Shown one piece after another: positions 53,365 through 61,894 of a DNA stretch of 62,863 nucleotides. The translations under genes and the position numbers were made by a program. This DNA comes from an uncultured Flavobacteriales bacterium. Lineage in GTDB: Bacteria; Bacteroidota; Bacteroidia; Flavobacteriales_D; Crocinitomicaceae. The stretch spans positions 1-62,863 of the forward strand of contig CAJWAO010000004.1 of assembly GCA_913020765.1 (NCBI GenBank). Reading direction: 5' to 3'. Under the pieces are notes generated by a model. That model had not been told where the DNA came from and searched no databases. It saw nothing but the letters and a program-made list of their open reading frames with translations. Numbering within the stretch: the first letter of the stretch is position 1; each line of letters opens with the position of its first letter.

Positions 53365-56121
53365 TTATTTCGAAAGACCTGGTTTTATCTCATGCAATAA
53401 CTCCTTGATAAAAACGAATACGCAAATAATTAAGAGAAAAATTGATGAGAAAGAAGAAATATTTTTTGAATGAGTATAAGTTTCAGGTTCAAAACGCCAT
53501 TCTATATTGTTTTCACCCTTCGGAATTGTTACTCCCCTCAATACGTAATTGGCACGAAAACTGGAAGTTAGTTTCCCATTTATATAGCAATTCCAACCTT
53601 TCGGATAGTAGATCTCGCTGAAGATAGCGTGCTGAGCAGATAAGGAGCTGCTGACATATTTAATTAAATCAGGCCGATAACTTGTCATCCGAATTGAGGC
53701 AGATAAATCAGGATTCGTAACGCTTGCTACATTCTTGAACTCATCATGTACAATAGCCGTATTTTTTAAATTTAACGCACTATCTGAAAGAGAAATGATT
53801 TCACTATTCGCATCCTTAACTCTTTTTAAATTAGGGACGAACCAGGCATTACCCATTGCATAAGGATTTTGCACCGGTCGATTTCCTGAATTTAAAATCA
53901 CATACTTCGTATTCATCATATTTAGAGTTGGAGTCTTGTCAAAAACACTTAATCCAAATTGATTGATATTCTGCTGAATAAAAGCGATCTCCTTCGAAAT
54001 TCTAAAATCAATGAGCTCCTGATATCGCTTGAGCTTTGCACCATGATAACCACCTATACTTTTATGGTAATAACTTGTGACGGATTCCGCAAAAGGATTG
54101 TTTAAGGTAAATACTCGATAGTTTGAATTTTGATTGAGCACACCATAGTCTGCAATAAGGTTTTTGAGCTTCGTATTTTCTAATGAAGAATAATAGAAGT
54201 GTTTTTCCATGCCTTCAATAAACGTAGCTTTCTTGCCCTCAATATCCTCAATATTAGTACTTTCTGAAGCTAAAATAAATTGGTCTGCTGCACTCGGCAT
54301 TTGTGGAGGAAGTACTGCAAAATCATTGGGTTCAAATTGAAGATATGCAATTCTATCTTCATCTTCATCCATGAAACCAGCAGAAACCAGGTTTGAAATG
54401 TTATCAACCTCCATATCCGACTCATCGATAGATAAATTCAAGTATCTTTTTGAAATAGTCAAATTATCACCGATTGCAAGAACTGCAAGGGATAGCCCAA
54501 TAAAAATTGTGGCAGACCTTTTTTTCATAAAATAGAACAAGCAGAGTAAGGTAAGTAAACAAAGTCCAAGCGCACGTATGGCATCTTGTCTGAATAGAAA
54601 AATACGCGCATCTTTAATGGCTGATTTTAAGCTTAACAGATAATCCTTCGCCTCCGGTTGGTTTTTTAAAGTATCTGCAAACATTTGAGATTCATTATCT
54701 GAAATAAAATCACCGCTTAGCCCTGGAATCAATAATATTAGAGTAAAAAACAACAGTAAAGCACCCCCAGTTAAATATATCTTTTTAGGTACATCAAACG
54801 AGAACTTCTTTTTAAACAAACCGTCAACAAATAACAAAGCAATCATCGGAATGATCAGCTGTAGAAGTACTAAAATCATTTTCGAATCTCGAAATTTATT
54901 GTAGAGAGGGAAATGATTTATAAAATAGTGATTGATACCGTCTGGGTTATTTGATGAAAGGAGCATAGCCAAAATTGCTAGTAGTATAATCGGCCACTTG
55001 ATGGGATCTTTCATAAAGACAATCCCAAATATAAAAAGCGTAAATAGAACAACACCGAAGTAAAATGCTCCACCGCTGAATCGTTGACCACCCCAATACC
55101 TGTTTTGACGCTGAAAGGTTTGATCGATGGCAAAATCAGTCTCTTTTTCAACATCCCTCTCAGAAACATAATCCATCAATTCTTCATCATTGCCTAAAGC
55201 ACCACCTTTTTCGCCTCGAGCATTTGGAATAAGCATCGACAACAACTCACCATTTCCGTAATTATATTCTAGGATATAGTCAGAATTTAAACCACTTTTT
55301 TGAGCCGTCTCTTTTTCGGAACCATCAGGCTCAACCGTTAATTCTGTCGGTCCCCTTGTGGTAAATTCGCCATATTCCATGGTGGTCATGAGATTTGATG
55401 CATTTGAGAGTAATGCCAAAACAGCGCCAAAAATTAAAGCAAATACAGGATAAAGCATAGCTTTAAATGATTGCTTTTCAAAAACCGACAGACGTATGAG
55501 CTCACCGAAGCCGACAAATAGACATAAAAAACCAAGATAATAAGTCATTTGAGGGTGATTCGCCATTAAGTTTAAACCAAGAAATAAAGCAAAAATCGAG
55601 GCGCCTAATAATATCTTACCTCGAAATGATAAGATCAAGCCCCCTAATACAGGGGCTATATAAGCTATGGTTTTAACCTTTGTGAGATGCCCAGCCCCCA
55701 AATACAATATATTTATTGTTGAAAAACCATAGGCAACAGCGGCTAAAATGGAAAGCCACGGATTTATGCGCAAACAAAGGGCGAAAATATAAAACCCCAG
55801 CATCATTAAAAACAATAAATTGGCCATCTTCGGTAAGCCCATTTTTAATACCGAATCCACGTAAATAAGAAAATTATTCTTGTGATGTACCAAAATCTGG
55901 TAAGCAGGCATTCCTCCAAACATAGAATTGGTCCAAAGAGGATCAGTGTCATTTGTAACGTGATGGTCAAGGATTTCCTTGGACATTCCTCTATACTGCT
56001 TTACATCCTGTTGCTTTAGGCTGTAACCTTGAAATAGCGGAGAAAAAAACAGAAACGAAAAAAGAAAAAAAACGCTTAGCGCGACCATATGTGGTAATAC
56101 TATTTTAAAGTATGACTTCAT
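53365..56121 (-). CDS. YfhO family membrane protein
   Basis: 918-residue polytopic membrane protein of the GT-C-like YfhO family, which in Gram-positives glycosylates teichoic acids through undecaprenyl-phosphate sugars. The first exported loop has DTDPLWTNSMFGGMPAYQI, the family's motif. About 12 helices cover residues 10-530. A beta-rich exported domain follows, with EIYYPKGWNCYINGK near 840, and one last helix. It is the third gene of a pcm - regulator - yfhO group, with gaps of 2 and 3 bases. Confidence 0.88.
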   Translation of the reverse strand: MKSYFKIVLPHMVALSVFFLFSFLFFSPLFQGYSLKQQDVKQYRGMSKEILDHHVTNDTDPLWTNSMFGGMPAYQILVHHKNNFLIYVDSVLKMGLPKMANLLFLMMLGFYIFALCLRINPWLSILAAVAYGFSTINILYLGAGHLTKVKTIAYIAPVLGGLILSFRGKILLGASIFALFLGLNLMANHPQMTYYLGFLCLFVGFGELIRLSVFEKQSFKAMLYPVFALIFGAVLALLSNASNLMTTMEYGEFTTRGPTELTVEPDGSEKETAQKSGLNSDYILEYNYGNGELLSMLIPNARGEKGGALGNDEELMDYVSERDVEKETDFAIDQTFQRQNRYWGGQRFSGGAFYFGVVLFTLFIFGIVFMKDPIKWPIILLAILAMLLSSNNPDGINHYFINHFPLYNKFRDSKMILVLLQLIIPMIALLFVDGLFKKKFSFDVPKKIYLTGGALLLFFTLILLIPGLSGDFISDNESQMFADTLKNQPEAKDYLLSLKSAIKDARIFLFRQDAIRALGLCLLTLLCLFYFMKKRSATIFIGLSLAVLAIGDNLTISKRYLNLSIDESDMEVDNISNLVSAGFMDEDEDRIAYLQFEPNDFAVLPPQMPSAADQFILASESTNIEDIEGKKATFIEGMEKHFYYSSLENTKLKNLIADYGVLNQNSNYRVFTLNNPFAESVTSYYHKSIGGYHGAKLKRYQELIDFRISKEIAFIQQNINQFGLSVFDKTPTLNMMNTKYVILNSGNRPVQNPYAMGNAWFVPNLKRVKDANSEIISLSDSALNLKNTAIVHDEFKNVASVTNPDLSASIRMTSYRPDLIKYVSSSLSAQHAIFSEIYYPKGWNCYINGKLTSSFRANYVLRGVTIPKGENNIEWRFEPETYTHSKNISSFSSIFLLIICVFVFIKELLHEIKPGLSK

Positions 56122-56124
56122 GAC

Positions 56125-57291
56125 TTATTTTTTTGAATTTGAATACATTCGGACATCATCATTTGAAATAATCGGCCCACATAAAATTACCAACCGTTCT
56201 ATTATATTTCTCAACTCTCTAATATTTCCAGTCCAATCTACCTTTTTTAGTTCTTCAAACGCCGAATCATCAAACTTTTTCAAAGGAATTCCTTGATCCG
56301 AACAAACCATTTTAATGAAATGATTCGCAAGCAAAGGAATATCTTCTTTACGGTCATTCAAGGATGGAACATGAATGATAATTACTGCCAATCTATGGAA
56401 AAGATCCTCTCGAAATCTTCCCTCGGCAATTTCTTTTCTCAGATCCTTGTTCGTAGCAGCAAGTACTCGGCAGTCTACCTTGATCTCTTTTTCACTCCCA
56501 ACACGCTGTATGACATTTTCTTGAAGCGCCCGCAATACTTTCGCCTGAGCACTGAGCGACATGTCTCCTATTTCATCTAAGAATAAAGTTCCTCCCGAGG
56601 CAAGCTGAAACTTTCCTTTTTTATCCTTTACGGCAGAGGTAAAAGCACCTTTCTCATGACCGAACAGCTCACTTTCAATGAGCTCAGCGGGAATGGCCGC
56701 ACAATTAACCTCTACAAAAGGCATTTTCTTTCTACCAGAAAAATCATGTAAGGACCGCGCTACCAGCTCCTTTCCTGAACCATTACCTCCGGTAATCATT
56801 ACCCGAGCATCAGACGGAGCTACTTTTTCAATCATCGCTTTGATTTCATGAATCGCAGGTGTTTCGCCTATAATGGAGCTTCCCTTGAACTTTTTAACGG
56901 TCTTCTTCAAAGTTTTTGTTTCTGCCACCAACAAATTGCGGTCTTTAACATTCCGAAGCGTGACTAATATTCTGTTTAAATCAAGAGGTTTTTCAATAAA
57001 ATCAAAAGCACCATCTTTAATAGCTTGAACAGCAGTATCAATAGTTCCATGGCCACTAATCATTATAATTGGGGTTTCTATGTTAAGATTGATGGCGCTC
57101 GATAGAAACTCAAGACCGTCCATGGCTGGCATCTTGATATCACAAAAAATCAGATCAAATTCCTTGTTTTGACTAAGCTTAAGACCTTGCTTGCCGTCCT
57201 CAGCTTCCTCTACAGAGCAGTCCTCGAATTCAAGTATCTCCCTTAGTGCGCGTCTTATCGCTCTTTCATCATCAATAATCAGTACGTTCAT
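56125..57291 (-). CDS. NtrC-like response regulator without DNA-binding domain
   Basis: 388 residues. A receiver domain (1-120, phosphoacceptor Asp51 in FCDIKMPAMDGL, Lys101) leads to a sigma-54 type AAA+ domain (about 140-375) with Walker A GGNGSGKE (168-175) and Walker B GGTLFLDEIGDM (233-244). The sigma-54 contact loop is GAFTSA (215-220) in place of GAFTGA. The protein ends at SNDDVRMYSNSKK with no Fis-type helix-turn-helix. It may act from solution, on another partner, or through a separate DNA-binding protein. No cognate histidine kinase is in the window. Confidence 0.88.
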   Translation of the reverse strand: MNVLIIDDERAIRRALREILEFEDCSVEEAEDGKQGLKLSQNKEFDLIFCDIKMPAMDGLEFLSSAINLNIETPIIMISGHGTIDTAVQAIKDGAFDFIEKPLDLNRILVTLRNVKDRNLLVAETKTLKKTVKKFKGSSIIGETPAIHEIKAMIEKVAPSDARVMITGGNGSGKELVARSLHDFSGRKKMPFVEVNCAAIPAELIESELFGHEKGAFTSAVKDKKGKFQLASGGTLFLDEIGDMSLSAQAKVLRALQENVIQRVGSEKEIKVDCRVLAATNKDLRKEIAEGRFREDLFHRLAVIIIHVPSLNDRKEDIPLLANHFIKMVCSDQGIPLKKFDDSAFEELKKVDWTGNIRELRNIIERLVILCGPIISNDDVRMYSNSKK

Positions 57292-57293
57292 AT

Positions 57294-57947
57294 CTATCTA
57301 ACTTTTCGCTCTAACATGGGCACAAACTTAAAGGTCCCATATTCCTCCTGTGAAATTTTACCGTTTACGTCTTTTTTAATTTTTAACATTTTCTGCTCTT
57401 TTCCATCACCAACTGGAATTACCAATATTCCGCCGTTTTTAAGCTGATTAATAAGCTCATTGGGTAGTTCAGGCGCACCACAAGTTACCAAAATTCTATC
57501 GTAAGGTGCGTAGGCTTTTTTACCTTGGTAACCGTCACCAAAAAAAAGCCTCGCAGTAAATCGAAAATAGTCAATCATCGATTTCGCCTTTCGATGGAGC
57601 TCTTTGTGCCGTTCAATACTATATACTTTTGCACCTAAAGCTGCCAATATGCATGTTTGAAAACCTGAACCCGAACCTATTTCTAAAACTTTATCACCCT
57701 TTGAAACCTCTAAAAGTTGCGTCTGAAAAGCTACTGTATATGGGTGCGAAATAGTTTGTCCAGAACCGATCTGAAAAGCCATATTGGCGTATGCCTGCTC
57801 ATCAAAAGCTAAGTCTAAAAAATAATGTCTCGGAATTTGATCGAATGCATCAAGAATTCGACTATCGACAATACCCATTTCTTGTAATGAACCGATTAAA
57901 ATCTTTCGTTTACCCTTATGTTTGTAAGAATCCTGGAGATGATTCAT
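57294..57947 (-). CDS. pcm: Protein-L-isoaspartate O-methyltransferase
   Basis: Repairs isoaspartyl residues in aged proteins. 217 residues, with the family sequence GQTISHPYTVAFQTQLL, motif I VLEIGSGSGFQTCILAALG and the C-terminal GGILVIPVGDG. First gene of the pcm - NtrC-like - yfhO group. The 138 bases upstream to the UpxY gene contain no other gene. Confidence 0.94.
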   Translation of the reverse strand: MNHLQDSYKHKGKRKILIGSLQEMGIVDSRILDAFDQIPRHYFLDLAFDEQAYANMAFQIGSGQTISHPYTVAFQTQLLEVSKGDKVLEIGSGSGFQTCILAALGAKVYSIERHKELHRKAKSMIDYFRFTARLFFGDGYQGKKAYAPYDRILVTCGAPELPNELINQLKNGGILVIPVGDGKEQKMLKIKKDVNGKISQEEYGTFKFVPMLERKVR

Positions 57948-58033
57948 TGATTATAGTCAATTAAGTTTAGCAAAATAATTTATCCGACGTTTTTATGAAA
58001 AACAAATTTAACTCGAATTTAATAGTTTTAGGG

Positions 58034-58084
58034 AGGATACCTCTTTAAATTCTTAACTTTACGCGTGATTTAGAATAGGATACC
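58034..58084 (+). repeat. Direct repeat AGGATACC in the UpxY leader
   Basis: AGGATACC occurs at 58034-58041 and again at 58077-58084, the second ending one base before the UpxY ATG. Between them lies TAACTTTA (58054-58061), one base off the -7 consensus. It could be an operator or chance. Confidence 0.35.
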
Positions 58085-58085
58085 G

Positions 58086-58610
58086 ATGAGTACAATAGAT
58101 ACAGACAAATGGTATGTGATAAAAACAATGAGTCGAGCAGAAAAAAAAACTGCAGAACGACTTTATTCCATGGGTTTTACAACCTATTTACCTTTACAGA
58201 CAACGATTAAGCAATGGAGTGATAGAAAAAAGAAAGTAGAGGTTCCTTTAATACCAGGAGTGCTTTTTGTGAATTGCAATGAATTAAAACTGATCAGGGT
58301 TTATAACGTGCAAGGTGTACATTCCATTTTAAAACTTTCAGGCAAGTTTGCCATCGTACGTGAGACAGAAATACATAATCTCCAACTTTTACTAAAAGAC
58401 CGAATTGAAATCGCAGAAGAAGGTTTTGAAGAAATTGCGGAAGGAGAATTTGTAGAGGTCGTGCATGGGCCTTTACAAGGAATAATTGCAACCTCTATTG
58501 AACATCAACGTAATTATAAAATAATAATACAATTTGAGAGTATAGGACGACAGTTTACAGTGCATGTCCCTCGATCTCAGGTTAGAAAGATCAAAGATAA
58601 AATCGCCTAA
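58086..58610 (+). CDS. UpxY/RfaH-type NusG-like antiterminator
   Basis: 174 residues: NusG N-terminal domain (KWYVIKTMSRAEKKTAERL, then LPLQTTIKQWSDRKKKVEVPLIPGVLFV) and a C-terminal KOW segment (GEFVEVVHGPLQGI). Bacteroides UpxY proteins are the first genes of capsular operons and let polymerase pass early pause or termination sites in the leader. This one heads the sugar operon running off the right edge, which fits that role. Its leader carries an 8-base direct repeat. Confidence 0.88.
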   Translation: MSTIDTDKWYVIKTMSRAEKKTAERLYSMGFTTYLPLQTTIKQWSDRKKKVEVPLIPGVLFVNCNELKLIRVYNVQGVHSILKLSGKFAIVRETEIHNLQLLLKDRIEIAEEGFEEIAEGEFVEVVHGPLQGIIATSIEHQRNYKIIIQFESIGRQFTVHVPRSQVRKIKDKIA

Positions 58611-58678
58611 TCATTGATTGTATAAATGTGGTCTCTACAACTTAATTTGGGACTCACAATCGGCGAAGCCATATAAAA

Positions 58679-59656
58679 ATGAAAATAGTTGTTACCGGAG
58701 GAGCGGGTTTTATTGGATCAAATACTTGTGAGGATTTGCTAGGAAATGGTCATCACGTTATTTGTTTGGATAATTTTCTTACCGGCAAACGTGAAAACGT
58801 TGAAGCTCTTTTAAGTTCAAAACGATTTGAACTTGTAGAAGGCGATATCAGAGATTTAGAAACTTGCAGGAAGGCAGTGAAAGGCGCAGATCTAGTGCTT
58901 CATTTAGCAGCGCTCGGTTCTGTACCAAGATCGATTGCAGACCCGGTTACAACAAATGACATTAATATTAATGGATCTTTGAATATACTTGTTGCAACAA
59001 GAGATGAGGGAATTAAAAGATTCGTATATGCGGCAAGCTCCTCCACATATGGTGATTCAGAAAGCCTCCCAAAGGTGGAACACATTATCGGAAAGCCACT
59101 ATCTCCTTATGCGATAACCAAATATGTTAGTGAACTTTATGCCGATGTGTTTGCCAAGACCTACGATATGGAATGTATCGGACTTAGATATTTTAATGTA
59201 TTTGGAAGAAGACAAGATCCTAAAGGAGCCTACGCCGCTGTAATTCCAAAATTTACAGCGTTACTGCTGAACCATGAAGGGCCTGTAATTAATGGAGATG
59301 GATCCTTTTCAAGAGATTTTACCTACATTGATAACGTTATTCAGATCAATAAATTAGCGTTATTTACGAAAAATAGAGAAGCGCTAAATCAAGTTTATAA
59401 TGTTGCTTTTGGAGAAAGCTCAACACTAAATGAACTTTTCGATGAAATTAAGGCCAATTTAAGTAGGTATGATGATAAAATAAATAGCATAAAATCAATA
59501 CACGGTCCAAAACGTAAAGGAGATATCCCCCACTCATTGGCATCCATTGAGAAAGCAAAACGACTATTAAACTATGCTCCAGAGTACTCCTTAAAAGACG
59601 GACTGAAAAAAGCGATGCAATGGTACTGGGAGCACAAATCGACACTGGAGGTATAA
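58679..59656 (+). CDS. NAD-dependent nucleotide-sugar epimerase (WbpP-like)
   Basis: Extended short-chain dehydrogenase of 325 residues. It has the NAD motif GGAGFIGSN at residues 8-16, DNFLTGKRENVE, the catalytic triad region SSSTYGDS and YAITK, and LRYFNVFGRRQDP. This pattern belongs to UDP-N-acetylglucosamine 4-epimerases of the WbpP/Gne kind. It would supply a GalNAc-type donor for the polysaccharide. It starts 68 bases after UpxY. Confidence 0.86.
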   Translation: MKIVVTGGAGFIGSNTCEDLLGNGHHVICLDNFLTGKRENVEALLSSKRFELVEGDIRDLETCRKAVKGADLVLHLAALGSVPRSIADPVTTNDININGSLNILVATRDEGIKRFVYAASSSTYGDSESLPKVEHIIGKPLSPYAITKYVSELYADVFAKTYDMECIGLRYFNVFGRRQDPKGAYAAVIPKFTALLLNHEGPVINGDGSFSRDFTYIDNVIQINKLALFTKNREALNQVYNVAFGESSTLNELFDEIKANLSRYDDKINSIKSIHGPKRKGDIPHSLASIEKAKRLLNYAPEYSLKDGLKKAMQWYWEHKSTLEV

Positions 59657-59688
59657 AAAATTGAAGCGCAGGAAAAACTTTTGATTAA

Positions 59689-60090
59689 ATGAAAATTTTA
59701 AGGCCATATTTAATTAATCTTCCGAAAATAGTAGATGCACGAGGGAATCTAACGTTTTTGGAGAATCCTGAAAATATTCCCTTTGAAATCAAACGCACAT
59801 ATTGGATTTATGATATACCAAGTGGTCAAACGAGAGGTGGTCATGCATTCAAAAGTCAAAATGAAATGATTGTCGCACTGTCCGGAAGTGTCGAGGTGTA
59901 CACCTCGGATGGAGAATATGAAAGTTCAATAGTATTAAACAGGCCTTCTAATGGCTATTTCATCCCCAAAATGACATGGAGACAAATCAGAAACTTCAGC
60001 TCAAACGCAGTTGTTCTCATAATAAATTCACATCCTTACGACTCGGAAGATTATATTTATGATTATTCAAAATTTGCAACATTCAAATAA
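59689..60090 (+). CDS. FdtA-like sugar 3,4-ketoisomerase, variant active site
   Basis: 133-residue single-domain cupin of the WxcM/FdtA/QdtA family, which converts dTDP-4-keto-6-deoxyglucose to its 3-keto isomer. It has the family opening KIVDARGNLTFLE and RTYWIYDIPSGQTRGGHA. The conserved HxH reads H52-A-F54, so the second histidine is a phenylalanine. The next gene is a close relative with both histidines. Overlaps that gene by one base. It may be a weaker enzyme, act on another sugar, or pair with its neighbour. Confidence 0.82.
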   Translation: MKILRPYLINLPKIVDARGNLTFLENPENIPFEIKRTYWIYDIPSGQTRGGHAFKSQNEMIVALSGSVEVYTSDGEYESSIVLNRPSNGYFIPKMTWRQIRNFSSNAVVLIINSHPYDSEDYIYDYSKFATFK

Positions 60091-60503
60091 TGGAGAATAT
60101 TTTCAACTGTAATCTTGTAGAACTTCAAAAGATTAAAAATCGCGCTGGAAATTTAAGTGTGGTCGAAAATTCAAATTCAATTCCTTTTGATATTGCGCGA
60201 GTATATTATATTTATGACGTTCCTGGAGGTTCAGATCGAGGAGGGCATGCACATAAGGACCTAGAGCAGTATGTTATTGCCGTAAGTGGCGCTTTTGACA
60301 TCCAACTAGATGATGGAAAAAACAAAAAAACTGTTAGACTAGACAGGCCTTTTCTTGCGCTTCATATCAAAAAAGGTATCTGGAGAGAAACAAGAAACTT
60401 CACATCAGGAGCAATTTGTATGGTGATTGCATCCCATAAGTACGACTACCAGGATTACATTCATGATTACGAGGATTTTCTGAAATTTAGGAGAAATGAA
60501 TAA
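60090..60503 (+). CDS. FdtA-like sugar 3,4-ketoisomerase
   Basis: 137-residue cupin of the same family, with the complete motif RGGHAHK (His53, His55) and RVYYIYDVPGGSDR. It ends YDYQDYIHDYEDFLKFRRN like other members. The probable reaction is dTDP-4-keto-6-deoxyglucose to the 3-keto sugar, the step before transamination. It starts on the last base of the previous stop and overlaps the acyltransferase by 8 bases. No rmlA or rmlB is in the window, so the substrate comes from elsewhere. Confidence 0.86.
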   Translation: MENIFNCNLVELQKIKNRAGNLSVVENSNSIPFDIARVYYIYDVPGGSDRGGHAHKDLEQYVIAVSGAFDIQLDDGKNKKTVRLDRPFLALHIKKGIWRETRNFTSGAICMVIASHKYDYQDYIHDYEDFLKFRRNE

Positions 60504-61185
60504 AATAAAACACTCATTCGGCGAAAGCACAGTTATATATGAGGGAGCCGAGGTTCATTCCTCTTGTGACGTGGGTCCATTCACAATCATTTATCCCGGT
60601 GTACATATTGGAGAAAATGTACAAATTGGCGCTTCATGCATTATTGGTAAAAAACCAAAAATAGGCAAAAATCAAACTGAATTATCAACTACTGACAAAA
60701 CGACCGTTATTCAATCAAATGCGATTATTTGCGACAAAGTAATCATATATAATGGAGTAAAAATCGGCGAAGAATCATACCTTGCAGACGGTTCTCTCAT
60801 CAGAGAGAATGTTACAATCGAAGAAAATGTTGTCATCGGAACATACGTAGTGATTAGTTTTAACGCAAAAGTTGGAGCCAAAAGTAAAATCATGACAGGA
60901 ACAAATATTGCTGGCAATATGAAAATTGGCAAAGGGTGTTTTTTTGGTGCTCATGTATGTGCTGTGAATGACAATAAACCATTTGATTTAAAAGAACGCA
61001 GCCAACAAATTAGTGCAGAAATTAAAAACGATGTATTTATTGGGGCCAAAACAACCATTCTTCCCGATTTAGTCATTGAGGAAGGAATACAAGTAGCAGC
61101 AGGTTCAATAGTCACAAAGGACCTGAGAAGTAAAAACGCACTGTATATGGGTTCGCCTGCAAAAATCAGAAATCATGAAAAGTAA
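60496..61185 (+). CDS. Left-handed beta-helix acyltransferase
   Basis: 229 residues of hexapeptide repeats (IGENVQIGASCIIG, IEENVVIGTYVVIS, and a run ending VFIGAKTTILPDLVIEEG). This is the fold of sugar O- and N-acetyltransferases such as FdtC and WlbB. In this setting it likely acylates the 3-amino group made by the aminotransferase. It overlaps both neighbours by 8-11 bases. FdtC-type function is inferred from context. Confidence 0.8.
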   Translation: MNKIKHSFGESTVIYEGAEVHSSCDVGPFTIIYPGVHIGENVQIGASCIIGKKPKIGKNQTELSTTDKTTVIQSNAIICDKVIIYNGVKIGEESYLADGSLIRENVTIEENVVIGTYVVISFNAKVGAKSKIMTGTNIAGNMKIGKGCFFGAHVCAVNDNKPFDLKERSQQISAEIKNDVFIGAKTTILPDLVIEEGIQVAAGSIVTKDLRSKNALYMGSPAKIRNHEK

Positions 61186-61882
61186 ATTACCTACTCAATC
61201 CAATATACACAAGGACGCTCGAATTGGAAAGTTCAGTATCATTGAGCATGATGTAATTGTTGAGGACGATGTTGAAATAGGGAATTATTGCCAAGTAAAG
61301 TCGGGAAGTGTAATTAAAAAGGGTAGCATCATCAAAAATAATGTTTCAATAGGATGCAATAATATCATTCATAGCAATTGCCAAATTGATTCTTTTTGTT
61401 CCATAATGGACAATAATATTTTTTATAGCAATACGAAGATCGGTTCGCACACTTTAGTTGAGAATAATGTTACCGTTAAAAGTTCCAATAATATCGGAGT
61501 GCATTGCATTCTAAGGGACAACGTGCTGGTAGGAGAATCATGTAAATTGACTGCTTATTGCGAGCTAAGAAATAACGTAATCCTAGGAGAGAATACCTCT
61601 TTTGGAAGCCGTTGTACAATTTCTGCAAATGCTGTAATTGGTTCAAATGTGACCATTAAATACGGATTTGTGCTGACGGACACTCCTAATCTTTTGAATG
61701 GAGAACACAAAGAAGTTGAAGGAATTCAAGATGGTACCTTTATCGGTGCCAATGTCACACTTATGCCTGGGTTCAAAATAGGCAAAAACTGTATTATAGG
61801 CGCTTGTTCTCAGGTTAGGTCAAATATTCCAGACAACGAAATTTGGTATGGCTCTCCCGCACGATTTCACAAAAAAATGTAA
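61175..61882 (+). CDS. Second left-handed beta-helix acyltransferase
   Basis: 235 residues of hexapeptide repeats from IGKFSIIEHDVIVEDDVEIG to FIGANVTLMPGFKIGKNCIIGACSQVRSNIPDNEIWYGSPARF. Related to the preceding gene but clearly distinct. Unusually long, with asparagine- and serine-rich coils. It starts 11 bases inside the previous gene. Two acyltransferases in tandem imply two acylations or two aminosugars. Confidence 0.8.
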   Translation: MKSKLPTQSNIHKDARIGKFSIIEHDVIVEDDVEIGNYCQVKSGSVIKKGSIIKNNVSIGCNNIIHSNCQIDSFCSIMDNNIFYSNTKIGSHTLVENNVTVKSSNNIGVHCILRDNVLVGESCKLTAYCELRNNVILGENTSFGSRCTISANAVIGSNVTIKYGFVLTDTPNLLNGEHKEVEGIQDGTFIGANVTLMPGFKIGKNCIIGACSQVRSNIPDNEIWYGSPARFHKKM

Positions 61883-61894
61883 CTAAACGGCTTC

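Noticed and set aside
58031-58044. Small hairpin GAGG-ATA-CCTC in the UpxY leader
   Set aside because: Four-base stem with a three-base loop, likely upstream of the transcription start; not supportable as an attenuator.
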